DNA of 37,500 bases from an uncultured Riemerella sp. (GTDB lineage Bacteria > Bacteroidota > Bacteroidia > Flavobacteriales > Weeksellaceae), in assembly GCA_938037185.1 (NCBI GenBank), contig CALHQK010000037.1, forward strand, positions 1-37,500, read 5' to 3'. How positions within the stretch are numbered: the first letter of the stretch is position 1; every line of letters starts with the position of its first letter. The notes under the pieces were generated by a model that made no database searches, was not told where the DNA came from, and saw only the letters and a list, made by a program, of their open reading frames with translations. The position numbers and the translations under genes were made by a program. Of this stretch, positions 1 to 7,615 are shown one piece after another.

Positions 1-1
1 C

Positions 2-130
2 AGAACGGCTTACTCAGAAGCGCAGATTTGGATAGGAGCGATAGATGAAGAGCTGACTTCCAAGGGCTACATTACGCCTGGGCTGGGCGATGCGGGAGAC
101 CTTAGTTTTGGAGAGAAATTACAGAATTAG
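2..130 (+). CDS. upp: Uracil phosphoribosyltransferase, C-terminal end (partial)
   Basis: Only the last 42 codons are in the window; the gene enters from the left edge and stops with TAG at 128-130. The visible tail contains GYITPGLGDAGDLSFG, which closely matches the conserved C-terminal uracil-binding segment of uracil phosphoribosyltransferase (usual ending PGLGDAGDxxFG). The family makes UMP from uracil and PRPP in the cytoplasm as part of pyrimidine salvage. The identification rests on this one diagnostic motif, but it is a strong one. No clear hairpin terminator follows, and a new promoter starts 34 bp downstream. Confidence 0.9.
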   Translation, partial: RTAYSEAQIWIGAIDEELTSKGYITPGLGDAGDLSFGEKLQN

Positions 131-163
131 TAATTTTCTGCCTTAGGGTTATTGTTAAAATGT

Positions 164-194
164 TTTGCATATTTCAAAAACATTTTTAACTTTG
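164..194 (+). promoter_or_regulatory. Bacteroidetes-type promoter for the surface-protein transcript
   Basis: A -33 element TTTG (164-167) is followed by a 19-bp spacer and the -7 element TAACTTTG (187-194), a full match to the Bacteroidetes consensus TTTG-N19-TAnnTTTG. Transcription would begin near position 200, upstream of the small ORF at 226 and the surface-protein gene at 366. Confidence 0.65.
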
Positions 195-225
195 TTTATC
201 TTTTACAAAGAAATAAACCCAAAAG

Positions 226-348
226 ATGAAAAAATATTTGCTAAAAGCACGCACACAATCAGCTGATGAACAACAAAATACAAGTGTACATAATAGTAGA
301 GGCATGGGCTTTCCTGTGGGCGAGGTTCATGCCTTATGGTTTAATTAA
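226..348 (+). CDS. Possible 40-codon leader ORF (uncertain)
   Basis: ATG at 226 opens a 40-residue frame ending with TAA at 346-348, just 17 bp before the surface-protein start. The peptide begins MKKYLLKARTQ and contains the stretch RGMGFPVGEVHALWFN; I do not recognise it. It starts about 26 bp after the predicted transcription start and lies entirely inside the leader of the downstream gene. It could be a real small protein, a leader peptide, or chance. There is no transmembrane segment or signal peptide. Confidence is low because the frame is short. Confidence 0.25.
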   Translation: MKKYLLKARTQSADEQQNTSVHNSRGMGFPVGEVHALWFN

Positions 349-365
349 ATTAAAACAGAAGCAGA

Positions 366-1580
366 ATGAAAAAATCATTAATTCTTATGGGGGCATTAGC
401 CGTAGTAACGGCACAAGCCCAGACACACAAAGTGGGGATTAACACAGACACCCCGAAGGCTACATTAGACATCTCCCGTCCGGCATCTGGTGTCCCAGCG
501 GGACAGGTAGAAGGACTCCTTATCCCGCGCCTCAGCCAGGCACAGCGAAACGCGATGAACCAAGGAGAGCTAGTAGCAGGTTTGCAGATTTATAACACTA
601 CCAAGGGCTGTATAGACCTCTACAACGGCACCCTATGGCAGTGTACAGACGGCACCCAAAGGGACAACCATGGGGACAACCACGGCCACTCTACTGTGGT
701 AGCCTACCGCTTGGAAGACAAAGGCTTTACCGGAGGATACACCGCAGGACAGCCGCTGAGTGCTACGGAAAACATAGTTACCTTTGTAGTAGATAATACG
801 CTGGGGACTACTCCTGCCACAGGTACGCCGTCTCTTGTCATTACCAATGCAGGGGGAAGCGTTACCACTTCGTCATTAGGTAGTATAAGCGTAGCCGCAG
901 GGCAGAAATACATACTGAGATACCCTCTTACAGGAACACCGGCTGCTGGGGTGCTTAGTGCTAAGCTTACTTTTAACAGCCTATGGGTAGAAGCCTCTAC
1001 TACTGTAGGAACACAGGTGAGTGTAACCATCCCGCCTCATGTGACTATGGGAAGCGGGGAGCGTTCCTTTGTCTCTGTGTATGATAACAGCTACACACCT
1101 TACGCAGGGCCGGCATCTACTATACCTACCCTTGGGCCGGTGGGATCTGGCAGCTCTCCATTGGTAGACTACCAAGGCAAGATAACCACCACAGGAGTGG
1201 AGGTCTACATTCCTATTACCGTAGCAAATACATTGGGCAGCGGCTCTGTAGAACTGCCGGCATACGCAGGAAACCCTATTACCATACAGCCTATGTATAC
1301 TGAGGACAATGCCGGCGGGAAGATAGTCCTTACATGGGAGAAGCAGACCATCTTCCAAGGGACTACTTATATAAAAGCAAGAATAAAAGCCGTAGGCACA
1401 GAGGTGAACCTGAAAAAGCTGGACTTTAACGGCGGTATAGGCGGGGACTACTTAGGCTTCCATATAGGAACTTTTTCTTATCCAAAGGAGAACGGCGGAA
1501 CAACAAGGTCTGAATTTAAAGTAAGACTTACCCCGGGTATCCCAGACAGAAGGTTTGCTATAGACCAACGGTGTCTATGA
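366..1580 (+). CDS. Secreted surface protein, N-terminal part of a frameshifted gene
   Basis: The protein begins with a typical signal peptide (MKKSLILMGALAVVTAQAQ), followed by VGINTDTPKATLDIS, a motif found at the mature N-terminus of many Flavobacteriia secreted or surface proteins. Residues 20-90 resemble the start of FISUMP (Fibrobacter succinogenes major paralogous domain) proteins; residues 110-390 are a Thr/Gly/Ser-rich beta-type region that I do not recognise. The frame stops at TGA 1578-1580, but the protein sequence clearly continues in the +1 frame from about 1567 (NGVYEHRFIYVAVKDPQG). The intact product would be about 700 residues and end in the FISUMP domain. As it stands the ORF lacks that domain. 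The first 1.9 kb of the gene is GC-rich (about 55% in sampled lines). The role is probably at the cell surface; the specific function is unknown. Confidence 0.75.
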   Translation: MKKSLILMGALAVVTAQAQTHKVGINTDTPKATLDISRPASGVPAGQVEGLLIPRLSQAQRNAMNQGELVAGLQIYNTTKGCIDLYNGTLWQCTDGTQRDNHGDNHGHSTVVAYRLEDKGFTGGYTAGQPLSATENIVTFVVDNTLGTTPATGTPSLVITNAGGSVTTSSLGSISVAAGQKYILRYPLTGTPAAGVLSAKLTFNSLWVEASTTVGTQVSVTIPPHVTMGSGERSFVSVYDNSYTPYAGPASTIPTLGPVGSGSSPLVDYQGKITTTGVEVYIPITVANTLGSGSVELPAYAGNPITIQPMYTEDNAGGKIVLTWEKQTIFQGTTYIKARIKAVGTEVNLKKLDFNGGIGGDYLGFHIGTFSYPKENGGTTRSEFKVRLTPGIPDRRFAIDQRCL

Positions 1581-2478
1581 GCACAGATTTATCTATGTAG
1601 CGGTAAAAGATCCGCAGGGAAGCTATACATGGCTGAACAACAACTTGGGGGCAGACTATACCAATCTAGACTCTCCTGTGTTTGACCCAGGACAGCAGGC
1701 TACTATCCATGGAGACCACCACGCCTTTGGCTCGCTTTTCCAATTTGGGCGCCCTGCCGACGGGCATGAGCTGGTAAACTATACCAATGCCTCTGCATGG
1801 GCATACAAGCATGGTACTACCAATGTCCCTGCGACCAGCTACCCGAATGTAGGGCATGGGCAGACCATAATCCCTGATGCCTCTACCGATGCCTTGGGAG
1901 CAGATAATACCCCTTATTGGTTTGGGATGGATAAACCAGCAGGTTTTCCGGTAACATTTGGAGATACGGATGATGCAGTATGTCCAAGCGGTTTTATAGT
2001 TGCTCGGTATGATTATCTAAAAGATATAATAGACCGTACCAAAGCTAATGAGGACATGAAGGAATTTGCAGTAAGACTGCCGACCAATGCCTTTGTAAAC
2101 AGAGACCGCTTCCATTTTGGAAATTATCCATATGCACCTAAATTATGGGGAGGTGATGGTTTTTATAGCTATAACTCATCTGGCACACCTACACCAACGA
2201 GAACAAATAGTACCGACTATTATTATGGTTGGTATGCCGCAACAACTACGGATTATAAATTTACGAATAGTTGGTTTTCTCCAACTGGTGATCTTCAAAG
2301 TCGTTATTCTAATTCAGTAGTAATGAGTACTCTTAGTACAGATACTAATATACCTGCTTTACGGGCAAATGGAATATATCAAACGTGGGGTATGTATCTA
2401 TATGGGCGTAATCCTTATAATGATGTAACTTATCACTCCCCATCCAGCTCATTCCCTATCCGTTGTAGAAAACAATAG
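1567..2478 (+). pseudogene. FISUMP-domain C-terminal part of the frameshifted surface protein
   Basis: Reading from 1567 gives NGVYEHRFIYVAVKDPQG, then YTWLNNNLGADYTN, the hallmark start of a FISUMP domain, and the frame ends with FPIRCRKQ, the usual domain terminus. The first in-frame ATG-like start is TTG at 1645 (inside the domain), which has no reason to be used; the fragment belongs to the gene starting at 366. Joining needs one base to be skipped near 1563-1567 (ATA GAC c AAC GGT). There is no long homopolymer, so simple slipped-strand phase variation is not obvious; a real mutation or a sequencing error are both possible. From about 1950 base composition falls to about 36% GC, unlike the sequence on either side. 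Confidence 0.75.
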
Positions 2479-2502
2479 TAATTAACTTAAAATATCAGAA
2501 TA

Positions 2503-2886
2503 ATGAGCATCAAGTATAAACTAATAGAAAAAGGCCAGCCGGGTGTAGCGGGCGGGGGTACCAAGAAATGGTATGCCAGCATCGTAACAGACGGAGAGCT
2601 AGATATAGATGACATCGTAAAGCAGATAGAGAAGTTTTCTTCCCTCTCGGAGGCAGACATCCGCGGGGTAGTCATCGCGGTAGAGAATGTCATACAGGAG
2701 GCTCTGGCCGACAGCAAAATCGTAAGATTAGACAAGCTGGGCACTTTCTACCCAACGCTCAGCAGCGGCGGAGCGGCCACCGAGAAAGATTTTAACCAAA
2801 GCCTGATAAAGTCCGCAGGGGTAAACTACCGCCCCGGCAAGCGCATACTGGACAGCATAAAATCCAAGGGCTTTGAGAAGAAATAA
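2503..2886 (+). CDS. HU-family DNA-binding protein (HU-HIG type)
   Basis: The 127-residue protein matches the HU-HIG/HU-like proteins of Bacteroidetes: an N-terminal segment with YKLIEKGQPG and KKWYASIV, a helical middle (residues ~35-70), then an HU-like beta portion with VRLDKLGTFYPTLSS (about 75-90) and a basic tail ending SKGFEKK. Canonical HU is about 90 residues; the extra N-terminal strand region is characteristic of this subgroup. It probably binds or bends DNA; partners and targets cannot be read from sequence. It lies 24 bp after the surface-protein gene in the same direction and shares its GC-rich composition (57% in one sampled line), so the two probably form a transcription unit ended by the hairpin at 2912-2951. 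The ATG at 2503 is the natural start. Confidence 0.85.
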   Translation: MSIKYKLIEKGQPGVAGGGTKKWYASIVTDGELDIDDIVKQIEKFSSLSEADIRGVVIAVENVIQEALADSKIVRLDKLGTFYPTLSSGGAATEKDFNQSLIKSAGVNYRPGKRILDSIKSKGFEKK

Positions 2887-2911
2887 AGTGCTTGAATATT
2901 TATAGTTAAAC

Positions 2912-2951
2912 AAAACAAAGGCAGGTTTCGTAAGAAACCTGCCTTTGTTTT
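2912..2951 (+). terminator. Strong hairpin terminator after the HU-like gene
   Basis: A perfect 18-bp inverted repeat (2912-2929 and 2934-2951) encloses the loop GTAA. The core is GGCAGGTTTC / GAAACCTGCC and is followed by TTTGTTTT, as expected for a rho-independent terminator on the plus strand, 26 bp after the HU-like stop codon. The A/T symmetry would also allow termination from the other side. Confidence 0.8.
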
Positions 2952-3043
2952 CCCAAAAACCAAGCGTGGTTTTCCTCAAAACCTGCTGTGGTTTCCTCTA
3001 AAACCAAGCGTGGTTTTTCTAAAAACTAAGTGTGTTTTTTTAA
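2934..3043 (+). repeat. 22-bp tandem repeat, four clear units plus one degenerate
   Basis: Units start at 2956, 2978, 3000 and 3022, exactly 22 bp apart. Each has the form AAAACC-(6 nt)-GGTTTT followed by a short pyrimidine stretch, so every unit is itself an imperfect palindrome. Units 1 and 3 share the core AAAACCAAGCGTGGTTTT; unit 2 has CTGCTG in the middle; unit 4 is decayed (AAAACTAAGTGTGTTTTT). The right half of the terminator hairpin (from 2934) is in phase and looks like a degenerate unit 0. The function is unknown. The array lies in a 390-bp gene-free interval. Confidence 0.7.
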
Positions 3044-3215
3044 GCCCTATGCACAAGGGTTTTGCAGGGCATAGCAAATAAGGTTTAAATATAATTCGTT
3101 AGACCAGTTTGATTGTGTTTCTTTCTCAGACTGGTTTTGGGTTTTAAAACCTATAAAATAGAGTGTTCTTTTGGTTCAAGACTACTTTACCCTAATAAAC
3201 CTGTGGCTTAATACA
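3044..3215. other. Non-coding interval, no gene seen
   Basis: The remainder of the gap between the HU-like gene and the converging M3 peptidase gene. No convincing ORF or RNA gene is visible. There are small inverted repeats: GGTTTTAAAACC at 3140-3151 and ACCAGT/ACTGGT around 3102-3135. Nothing else stands out. Confidence 0.5.
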
Positions 3216-3247
3216 ACTTTCCCCAGTGATTTATCACTGAGGAAAGT
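3216..3247 (-). terminator. Hairpin downstream of the M3 peptidase gene
   Basis: A 14-bp inverted repeat with one mismatch (3216-3229 and 3234-3247, loop TTTA) lies 30 bp past the stop of the minus-strand peptidase gene. The T-tract after it on the minus strand is weak (TTGTATTAA), so it may act as a 3' stabilising structure as much as a terminator. It sits between converging genes. Confidence 0.5.
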
Positions 3248-3276
3248 ATGGAAAAATAGAATGAAAATGAAGGGAT

Positions 3277-5406
3277 TTATTTCGTGAAACCTTTATCTTT
3301 TAGCAATGCTTTCAGGTTTGGTTTTCTTCCTGCAAAATTAAAATAAGCCTTGTCATAAGGGAGGGTATTCCCTACGGAAAGGATATATTTACGGAAGTGG
3401 TCGCCATTGGCTCTGGTCATTCCGCCGTGCTGAGTAATCCAGTCCCAAGCATCAGAAGTCAGCATATCACTCCATGTGTAGGCATAGTAGCCAGAAGCGT
3501 AGCCTCCGCCCCAGATGTGCGCAAAGTAAGGAGAGTGGTATCTCGGTGGCACCTGTGGCAGGTATAGACCATATTTTTTCAGGGCTTCTGTTTCAAACTC
3601 TGTGGCTGGTTTCAGCTGGTTTTCATTAGTAATGCTGTGCCATGCCATATCCACCGCTGCTGATGCAAGGATTTCCGTAGAAGCAAATCCGTTGTTAAAA
3701 GTAGCTGCTTTTTTCATCTTTTCTACCAATGCCTGTGGGATAGGTTCTTTTGTTTGGTAGTGGATAGCGTAGTTTTTCAAGATTTCAGGCTCGAGGGCGA
3801 AAAATTCGTTGATTTGAGAAGGAAACTCCACGAAGTCCCTTGCTACGCTCGTTCCCGAAAGGGTAGCATACTGCTGATTAGCAAACAATCCGTGCAGGGT
3901 ATGCCCAAACTCGTGGAACATCGTAGAAGCCTCATCAAAGCTGACAAGCGCTGGTTTTCCATCGGCTGGTTTTGGGTTGTTCAGCACATTTACGATTACA
4001 GGCTTTTGCCCGAATAGTTTGGATTGTTTCACAAAGCTGTTCATCCATGCGCCGCCTCTTTTGCTGTCTCTGGAGAAGAAATCCACATAGTAAAGCGCCA
4101 TAGATTTGCCATCATTGTCAAAGATTTCATAAACCAATACATCTGGGTGATATACAGGCAGGTCTGTTCTTCTTTTAGCTGTGATTCCGTAGAATTTCTC
4201 CGCCGCGAAGAAAATCCCTTTTTCTAAAACAGTTTTTACCTCAAAATAAGGCTTGATTTCGTTTTCATCTAAGTCGTATTTAGCCTTACGCACCTGCTCT
4301 GCGTAGTATGCCCAGTCCCATGGTTCCAGCTTAAATCCGCCTTTTTGCTCATCAATGAGTTTTTGGATTTCTTTGGCTTCTTCTTTGGCTTTTTCTACGG
4401 CTGGTCTTCCTAAATCAGCAAGAATTTTCTGAGCTGCTTCAGGTGTTTTTGCCATTTGGTCTTGAAGTTTCCATTCCGCAAATGATTTTTTACCTAAAAG
4501 CTGAGCTTTTTTCAGATTAAGAGCTGCCATTTTTTCGATGATGCTTCTCGTGTCAGCAGAGTCGTTTTTCTCTGCTCTTGTCCATGAAGCTTTGAAGAGT
4601 TTTTCTCTCGTAGCACGGTTGTGAAGGCTAGGCAGAAGCGGATGCTGAGTAGTGTTATGCAGCACGATGAGGTATTTCCCATCTTTTCCGATGCTTTTGG
4701 CAGCATCAGCGGCAGCTTTTATTTGGTCAGCTGTCAGCCCGTCTAGTTCCTTTACATTTTCTACAAGAAGCCCGTTGTTTTTTCTAGCTTCCAAAAGTTT
4801 AGCTGAAAACTCTGTGGAAAGTCCTGCCAATTGGGAATTGATGGATTTTAGCTCTTCTTTCTTTGCTTCAGAAAGATTGGCTCCAGAAAGCTCAAATACT
4901 TGTCTGTAATATTCCACCAAACGGCGGCTTTCCGCATCTAAATTGGCAACGGGAACTTTTTTAATTCTTTCGTATAATTTAGAATTGAGATGAATTTTAT
5001 CAGTATGTGCAGAGAAAATAGGCGCAAATTCTTTTTGAATTTTTTGCATCTCTGGATTGGACATAGAGCCCATAAGGTTGTAGAAAATAGTCTGAGCTCT
5101 TTTAAGAACTTCACCGCTTTTTTCTAATGCCAGAACGGTGTTTTCAAAAGTCGGCTGTTTCTTATTATTAGCGATTTTTTCTATCTCAGCCTCATGGACT
5201 TTTAATCCGTATTCAAAGGCAGGTTTGAAATGCTCTGTCTTTATTTTATCAAACTGCGGCGCCTGATACTGCAGCGGACTTTTCGTAAGGAAAGGATTTC
5301 CCTTTAAATCCGGCGTTACTTTTAATGTTTTGTCTTGTGCATTCATTGTTGAAACAGTTCCTGCTCCCAAAGAGGAAAGCAGCATGATGGATGTAATGTT
5401 TTTCAT
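3277..5406 (-). CDS. M3-family metallopeptidase (peptidyl-dipeptidase Dcp-like), exported
   Basis: The protein is 709 residues, the usual size for the Dcp/oligopeptidase A group of family M3. Zinc-binding HEFGH is at residues 498-502 (in FHEFGHTLHGL), and the third ligand is expected at E527 in DFVEFPSQ. The first ~23 residues (MKNITSIMLLSSLGAGTVST, then MNAQ) form a signal peptide, so it probably works in the periplasm, trimming dipeptides or degrading short oligopeptides. The helical N-terminal half and the C-terminal catalytic lobe follow the family layout with no truncation. It stands alone on the minus strand, with 98 bp separating it from the gene upstream. Whether it is a strict dipeptidyl carboxypeptidase or a general oligopeptidase cannot be decided from sequence. 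Confidence 0.92.
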   Translation of the reverse strand: MKNITSIMLLSSLGAGTVSTMNAQDKTLKVTPDLKGNPFLTKSPLQYQAPQFDKIKTEHFKPAFEYGLKVHEAEIEKIANNKKQPTFENTVLALEKSGEVLKRAQTIFYNLMGSMSNPEMQKIQKEFAPIFSAHTDKIHLNSKLYERIKKVPVANLDAESRRLVEYYRQVFELSGANLSEAKKEELKSINSQLAGLSTEFSAKLLEARKNNGLLVENVKELDGLTADQIKAAADAAKSIGKDGKYLIVLHNTTQHPLLPSLHNRATREKLFKASWTRAEKNDSADTRSIIEKMAALNLKKAQLLGKKSFAEWKLQDQMAKTPEAAQKILADLGRPAVEKAKEEAKEIQKLIDEQKGGFKLEPWDWAYYAEQVRKAKYDLDENEIKPYFEVKTVLEKGIFFAAEKFYGITAKRRTDLPVYHPDVLVYEIFDNDGKSMALYYVDFFSRDSKRGGAWMNSFVKQSKLFGQKPVIVNVLNNPKPADGKPALVSFDEASTMFHEFGHTLHGLFANQQYATLSGTSVARDFVEFPSQINEFFALEPEILKNYAIHYQTKEPIPQALVEKMKKAATFNNGFASTEILASAAVDMAWHSITNENQLKPATEFETEALKKYGLYLPQVPPRYHSPYFAHIWGGGYASGYYAYTWSDMLTSDAWDWITQHGGMTRANGDHFRKYILSVGNTLPYDKAYFNFAGRKPNLKALLKDKGFTK

Positions 5407-5477
5407 AAATGATAAATTTTTGTTATAAATGTGTGTAAATATACAAAAAAAATGAATAAAAAATATTAAAATGAAAA

Positions 5478-5501
5478 AAAACCACCCAAAAGGGCAGTTT
5501 T
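5478..5501 (-). terminator. Terminator of the recombinase-family gene
   Basis: On the minus strand the sequence reads AAAACTGCCC-TTTT-GGGTGGTTTT followed by more T, just after the stop codon at 5505. This gives a 10-bp stem with two G-U pairs and a U-tract, a standard rho-independent terminator. Confidence 0.75.
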
Positions 5502-5504
5502 TGT

Positions 5505-7523
5505 TTAATGATGAGTTTTGTTGTCTTGAATCAAATCTTTTGAAGCTTCATCCAGTTCTGATTTCAGTGGAATGAAGAACCGCAGAGGATTTTTGATAAA
5601 ATATTTTAAAATAGATTTGTAAATGATCGTTAGTTCCCCGAAATTCACTTTTCTCGAACGGAAAGCCAATAACATGGACAGCCCGAAACTTACGATAAAG
5701 TTGAAAGCTCCAATCAAGAAAATAGTAACCAATGAAATCACAAAAGTGTAAGTATCAATATCAAAGCCTTTTCCGTAAAGAGCCAGCGCAAAATTCCCAG
5801 CCGAGAAAGTGATGTGGCGGATGTCCAAATCCAAACCAAGGAAAACTCCCAGAGGTGCGATAACCCCAAGGAAAATACCAAACCAAAAATTGGAAATAAT
5901 CCCAGCCCAGTGTTTTGTGTAGAAATCGGAGAGTTTCTTGGAGTTTTTAGCTCCGATGACTTGGTTTAGAAAAGGGCTTTGGGATATTCTCTCAGGAACT
6001 TGGTTGAAAATAGAGCTGTTGCTGATGTTTCCAGAAATAATCCCAGAAATAAACAAGAAAAACCCAGCGATACAAGCATGAAGAATCGCCTTGGATTCGA
6101 TAGGGTTGAGGTCTTTCAGAAGTTTATCCGCCTTCAGAGTAGCATAGTTTTTATCTAAAAACCAATCCATTCCGTAGATGATAGCCAATGCCACAGGGAA
6201 AGACCAAAGGACATTTCCCACGAAAGCGATGAACTGTGTTCGCGAAAGTTTGGCAACGAGGTTAGCAAATTCCTTGTAGTTTTTATCAGAACTGCTTTCA
6301 TCAGAGAGGACTTTTGCCATCGTGGCAGCGGTCATCGCTGGTTGTTTCGTAGCCAAAGTAAATCCAAGCAGATAAATGATGATAAACCCAAAAGCATAGT
6401 TCAGTGAATACAGCACTGCGTGGGAAAATTCGCTTCCGTGGCTGTAACTCATCATCATTTTGAAAATACATAGAAAACCTACGATAATCCCACCGCCACT
6501 CGCTTTCCAGAACATTTTTAGGTATTCTTTGGATGAGGTAGCGATGTAGTGAGTTCCCGTTTCTGCCGTGTGTGAAGTGATGAGGTGAGAGATGAGTCTC
6601 GTGCTGTCGTCAATGAGTTCACGGACATTGTTTCGGTGTGAATTGTATTTTAATGTATTGGATACCAAGTTTTTAGAGTTAATCAATACATCTTCCTCAT
6701 TATCAACCACCAGAATAGGAATAATATCCTGAATTCTCCTTAACTGCTGGCGGATTTTGAGCAGGGATTGGTTGATTTTACTAGAAATCCCAAATTTAGA
6801 GGCGTTTTTAAAAGCTTTATCTACGAAATCCAAACACTGCTGAAGATAGATTTTAATCTGTTTGTAATCAACATCTTTAGAGTTTATCTGTAGATTTTCA
6901 TCTTCTTTGAAACGCCCGATGAGAGAGTCCAACTCGCTCTGAAGAGCTATAAATGGGTTGTCAAAGTTCTTATACTCAGGAACCATTTTTGCGATTCCAG
7001 CTTCTAGTGCGTTTCCTACACTTCTCAGTGCTAGTATATTAGCGGAAATAAGCAGCTCTTTTTTTACTTTCGGCAGACTGCTGATTTTTTCTATTTCCAT
7101 CAGTTTGAAAAACTCGCTTCCATCCTCTGGTTTGATGTTTTTTATGTAGTTTGAATCAGATTGAGGATTAAATAAAACCTTGGAAATAATGTACGAAACG
7201 GTATTTTCATCCTCTACAGGAGGAAGAAACTTGTATGAAATTCTTTTCTTCAGCTCTGGGAAGAAGGCATTTTCGGATAAAATATTAGCATCTATAAGAG
7301 CTTTTGTAAAAGATTTATTCGAGAAAAGAATAAACAAATAATCTCGGAAATTGTTCTTTATTTCTTCATTGTTTTTTAGATAAGCCAAAAACACTTCGAA
7401 ATTGGTTCGTTTCAGACTTTGGAAAAGCTCACGCATAGGTTGGACAGAATCCAAAGTGTAAGGCTCGGAAAAATATTTTTTAAGAACAGTATCAAAACTT
7501 TCTTTACTTTTAAAAAACCACAT
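5505..7523 (-). CDS. 'Site-specific recombinase' (Gcr/SpecificRecomb) family membrane protein
   Basis: The 672-residue protein resembles the SpecificRecomb family (PF10136), named after a gonococcal gene. I see no tyrosine- or serine-recombinase active site. The N-terminal half (to ~residue 330) is soluble and helical; the C-terminal half carries several hydrophobic segments, for example GGGIIVGFLCIFKMMM, YAFGFIIIYLLGFTLA, AGFFLFISGIISG and VISLVTIFLIGAFNFIVSFG, so the protein is a multipass inner-membrane protein. The family name is probably a historical misnomer and the true function is unknown. It is a single-gene unit with its own terminator; the ATG at 7521-7523 is the only sensible start. 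A -7-like TATTTTTG lies upstream (7545-7552, minus strand) but without a good -33 partner. Confidence 0.82.
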   Translation of the reverse strand: MWFFKSKESFDTVLKKYFSEPYTLDSVQPMRELFQSLKRTNFEVFLAYLKNNEEIKNNFRDYLFILFSNKSFTKALIDANILSENAFFPELKKRISYKFLPPVEDENTVSYIISKVLFNPQSDSNYIKNIKPEDGSEFFKLMEIEKISSLPKVKKELLISANILALRSVGNALEAGIAKMVPEYKNFDNPFIALQSELDSLIGRFKEDENLQINSKDVDYKQIKIYLQQCLDFVDKAFKNASKFGISSKINQSLLKIRQQLRRIQDIIPILVVDNEEDVLINSKNLVSNTLKYNSHRNNVRELIDDSTRLISHLITSHTAETGTHYIATSSKEYLKMFWKASGGGIIVGFLCIFKMMMSYSHGSEFSHAVLYSLNYAFGFIIIYLLGFTLATKQPAMTAATMAKVLSDESSSDKNYKEFANLVAKLSRTQFIAFVGNVLWSFPVALAIIYGMDWFLDKNYATLKADKLLKDLNPIESKAILHACIAGFFLFISGIISGNISNSSIFNQVPERISQSPFLNQVIGAKNSKKLSDFYTKHWAGIISNFWFGIFLGVIAPLGVFLGLDLDIRHITFSAGNFALALYGKGFDIDTYTFVISLVTIFLIGAFNFIVSFGLSMLLAFRSRKVNFGELTIIYKSILKYFIKNPLRFFIPLKSELDEASKDLIQDNKTHH

Positions 7524-7565
7524 ATTTTACTTTTTTTAGAGGTTCAAAAATAAAAAAATAAAAAT

Positions 7566-7591
7566 AAAAGCCTTTAAAAAACTTAAAGGCC
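7566..7591 (-). terminator. Terminator of the dipeptidase gene
   Basis: Perfect 8-bp arms GCCTTTAA (7570-7577) and TTAAAGGC (7583-7590) lie 25 bp after the dipeptidase stop. The minus-strand sequence beyond the hairpin is T-rich (TTTTATTTTTATTTTTTTA), consistent with intrinsic termination. Confidence 0.75.
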
Positions 7592-7615
7592 TTTACTTTT
7601 TTCAATATGGAAAAT

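Noticed and set aside
981..1358. 125-codon minus-strand ORF and a 108-codon ORF at 704-1030
   Set aside because: Both are antisense to the surface-protein gene, with Cys/Arg-rich or low-information translations; they arise from its GC-rich codon usage.
5505..7523. A true DNA recombinase that could act on nearby repeats or on the capsule locus
   Set aside because: The family name suggests it, but no catalytic motif of tyrosine or serine recombinases is seen and the protein is multipass membrane; a role in DNA inversion is unsupported.
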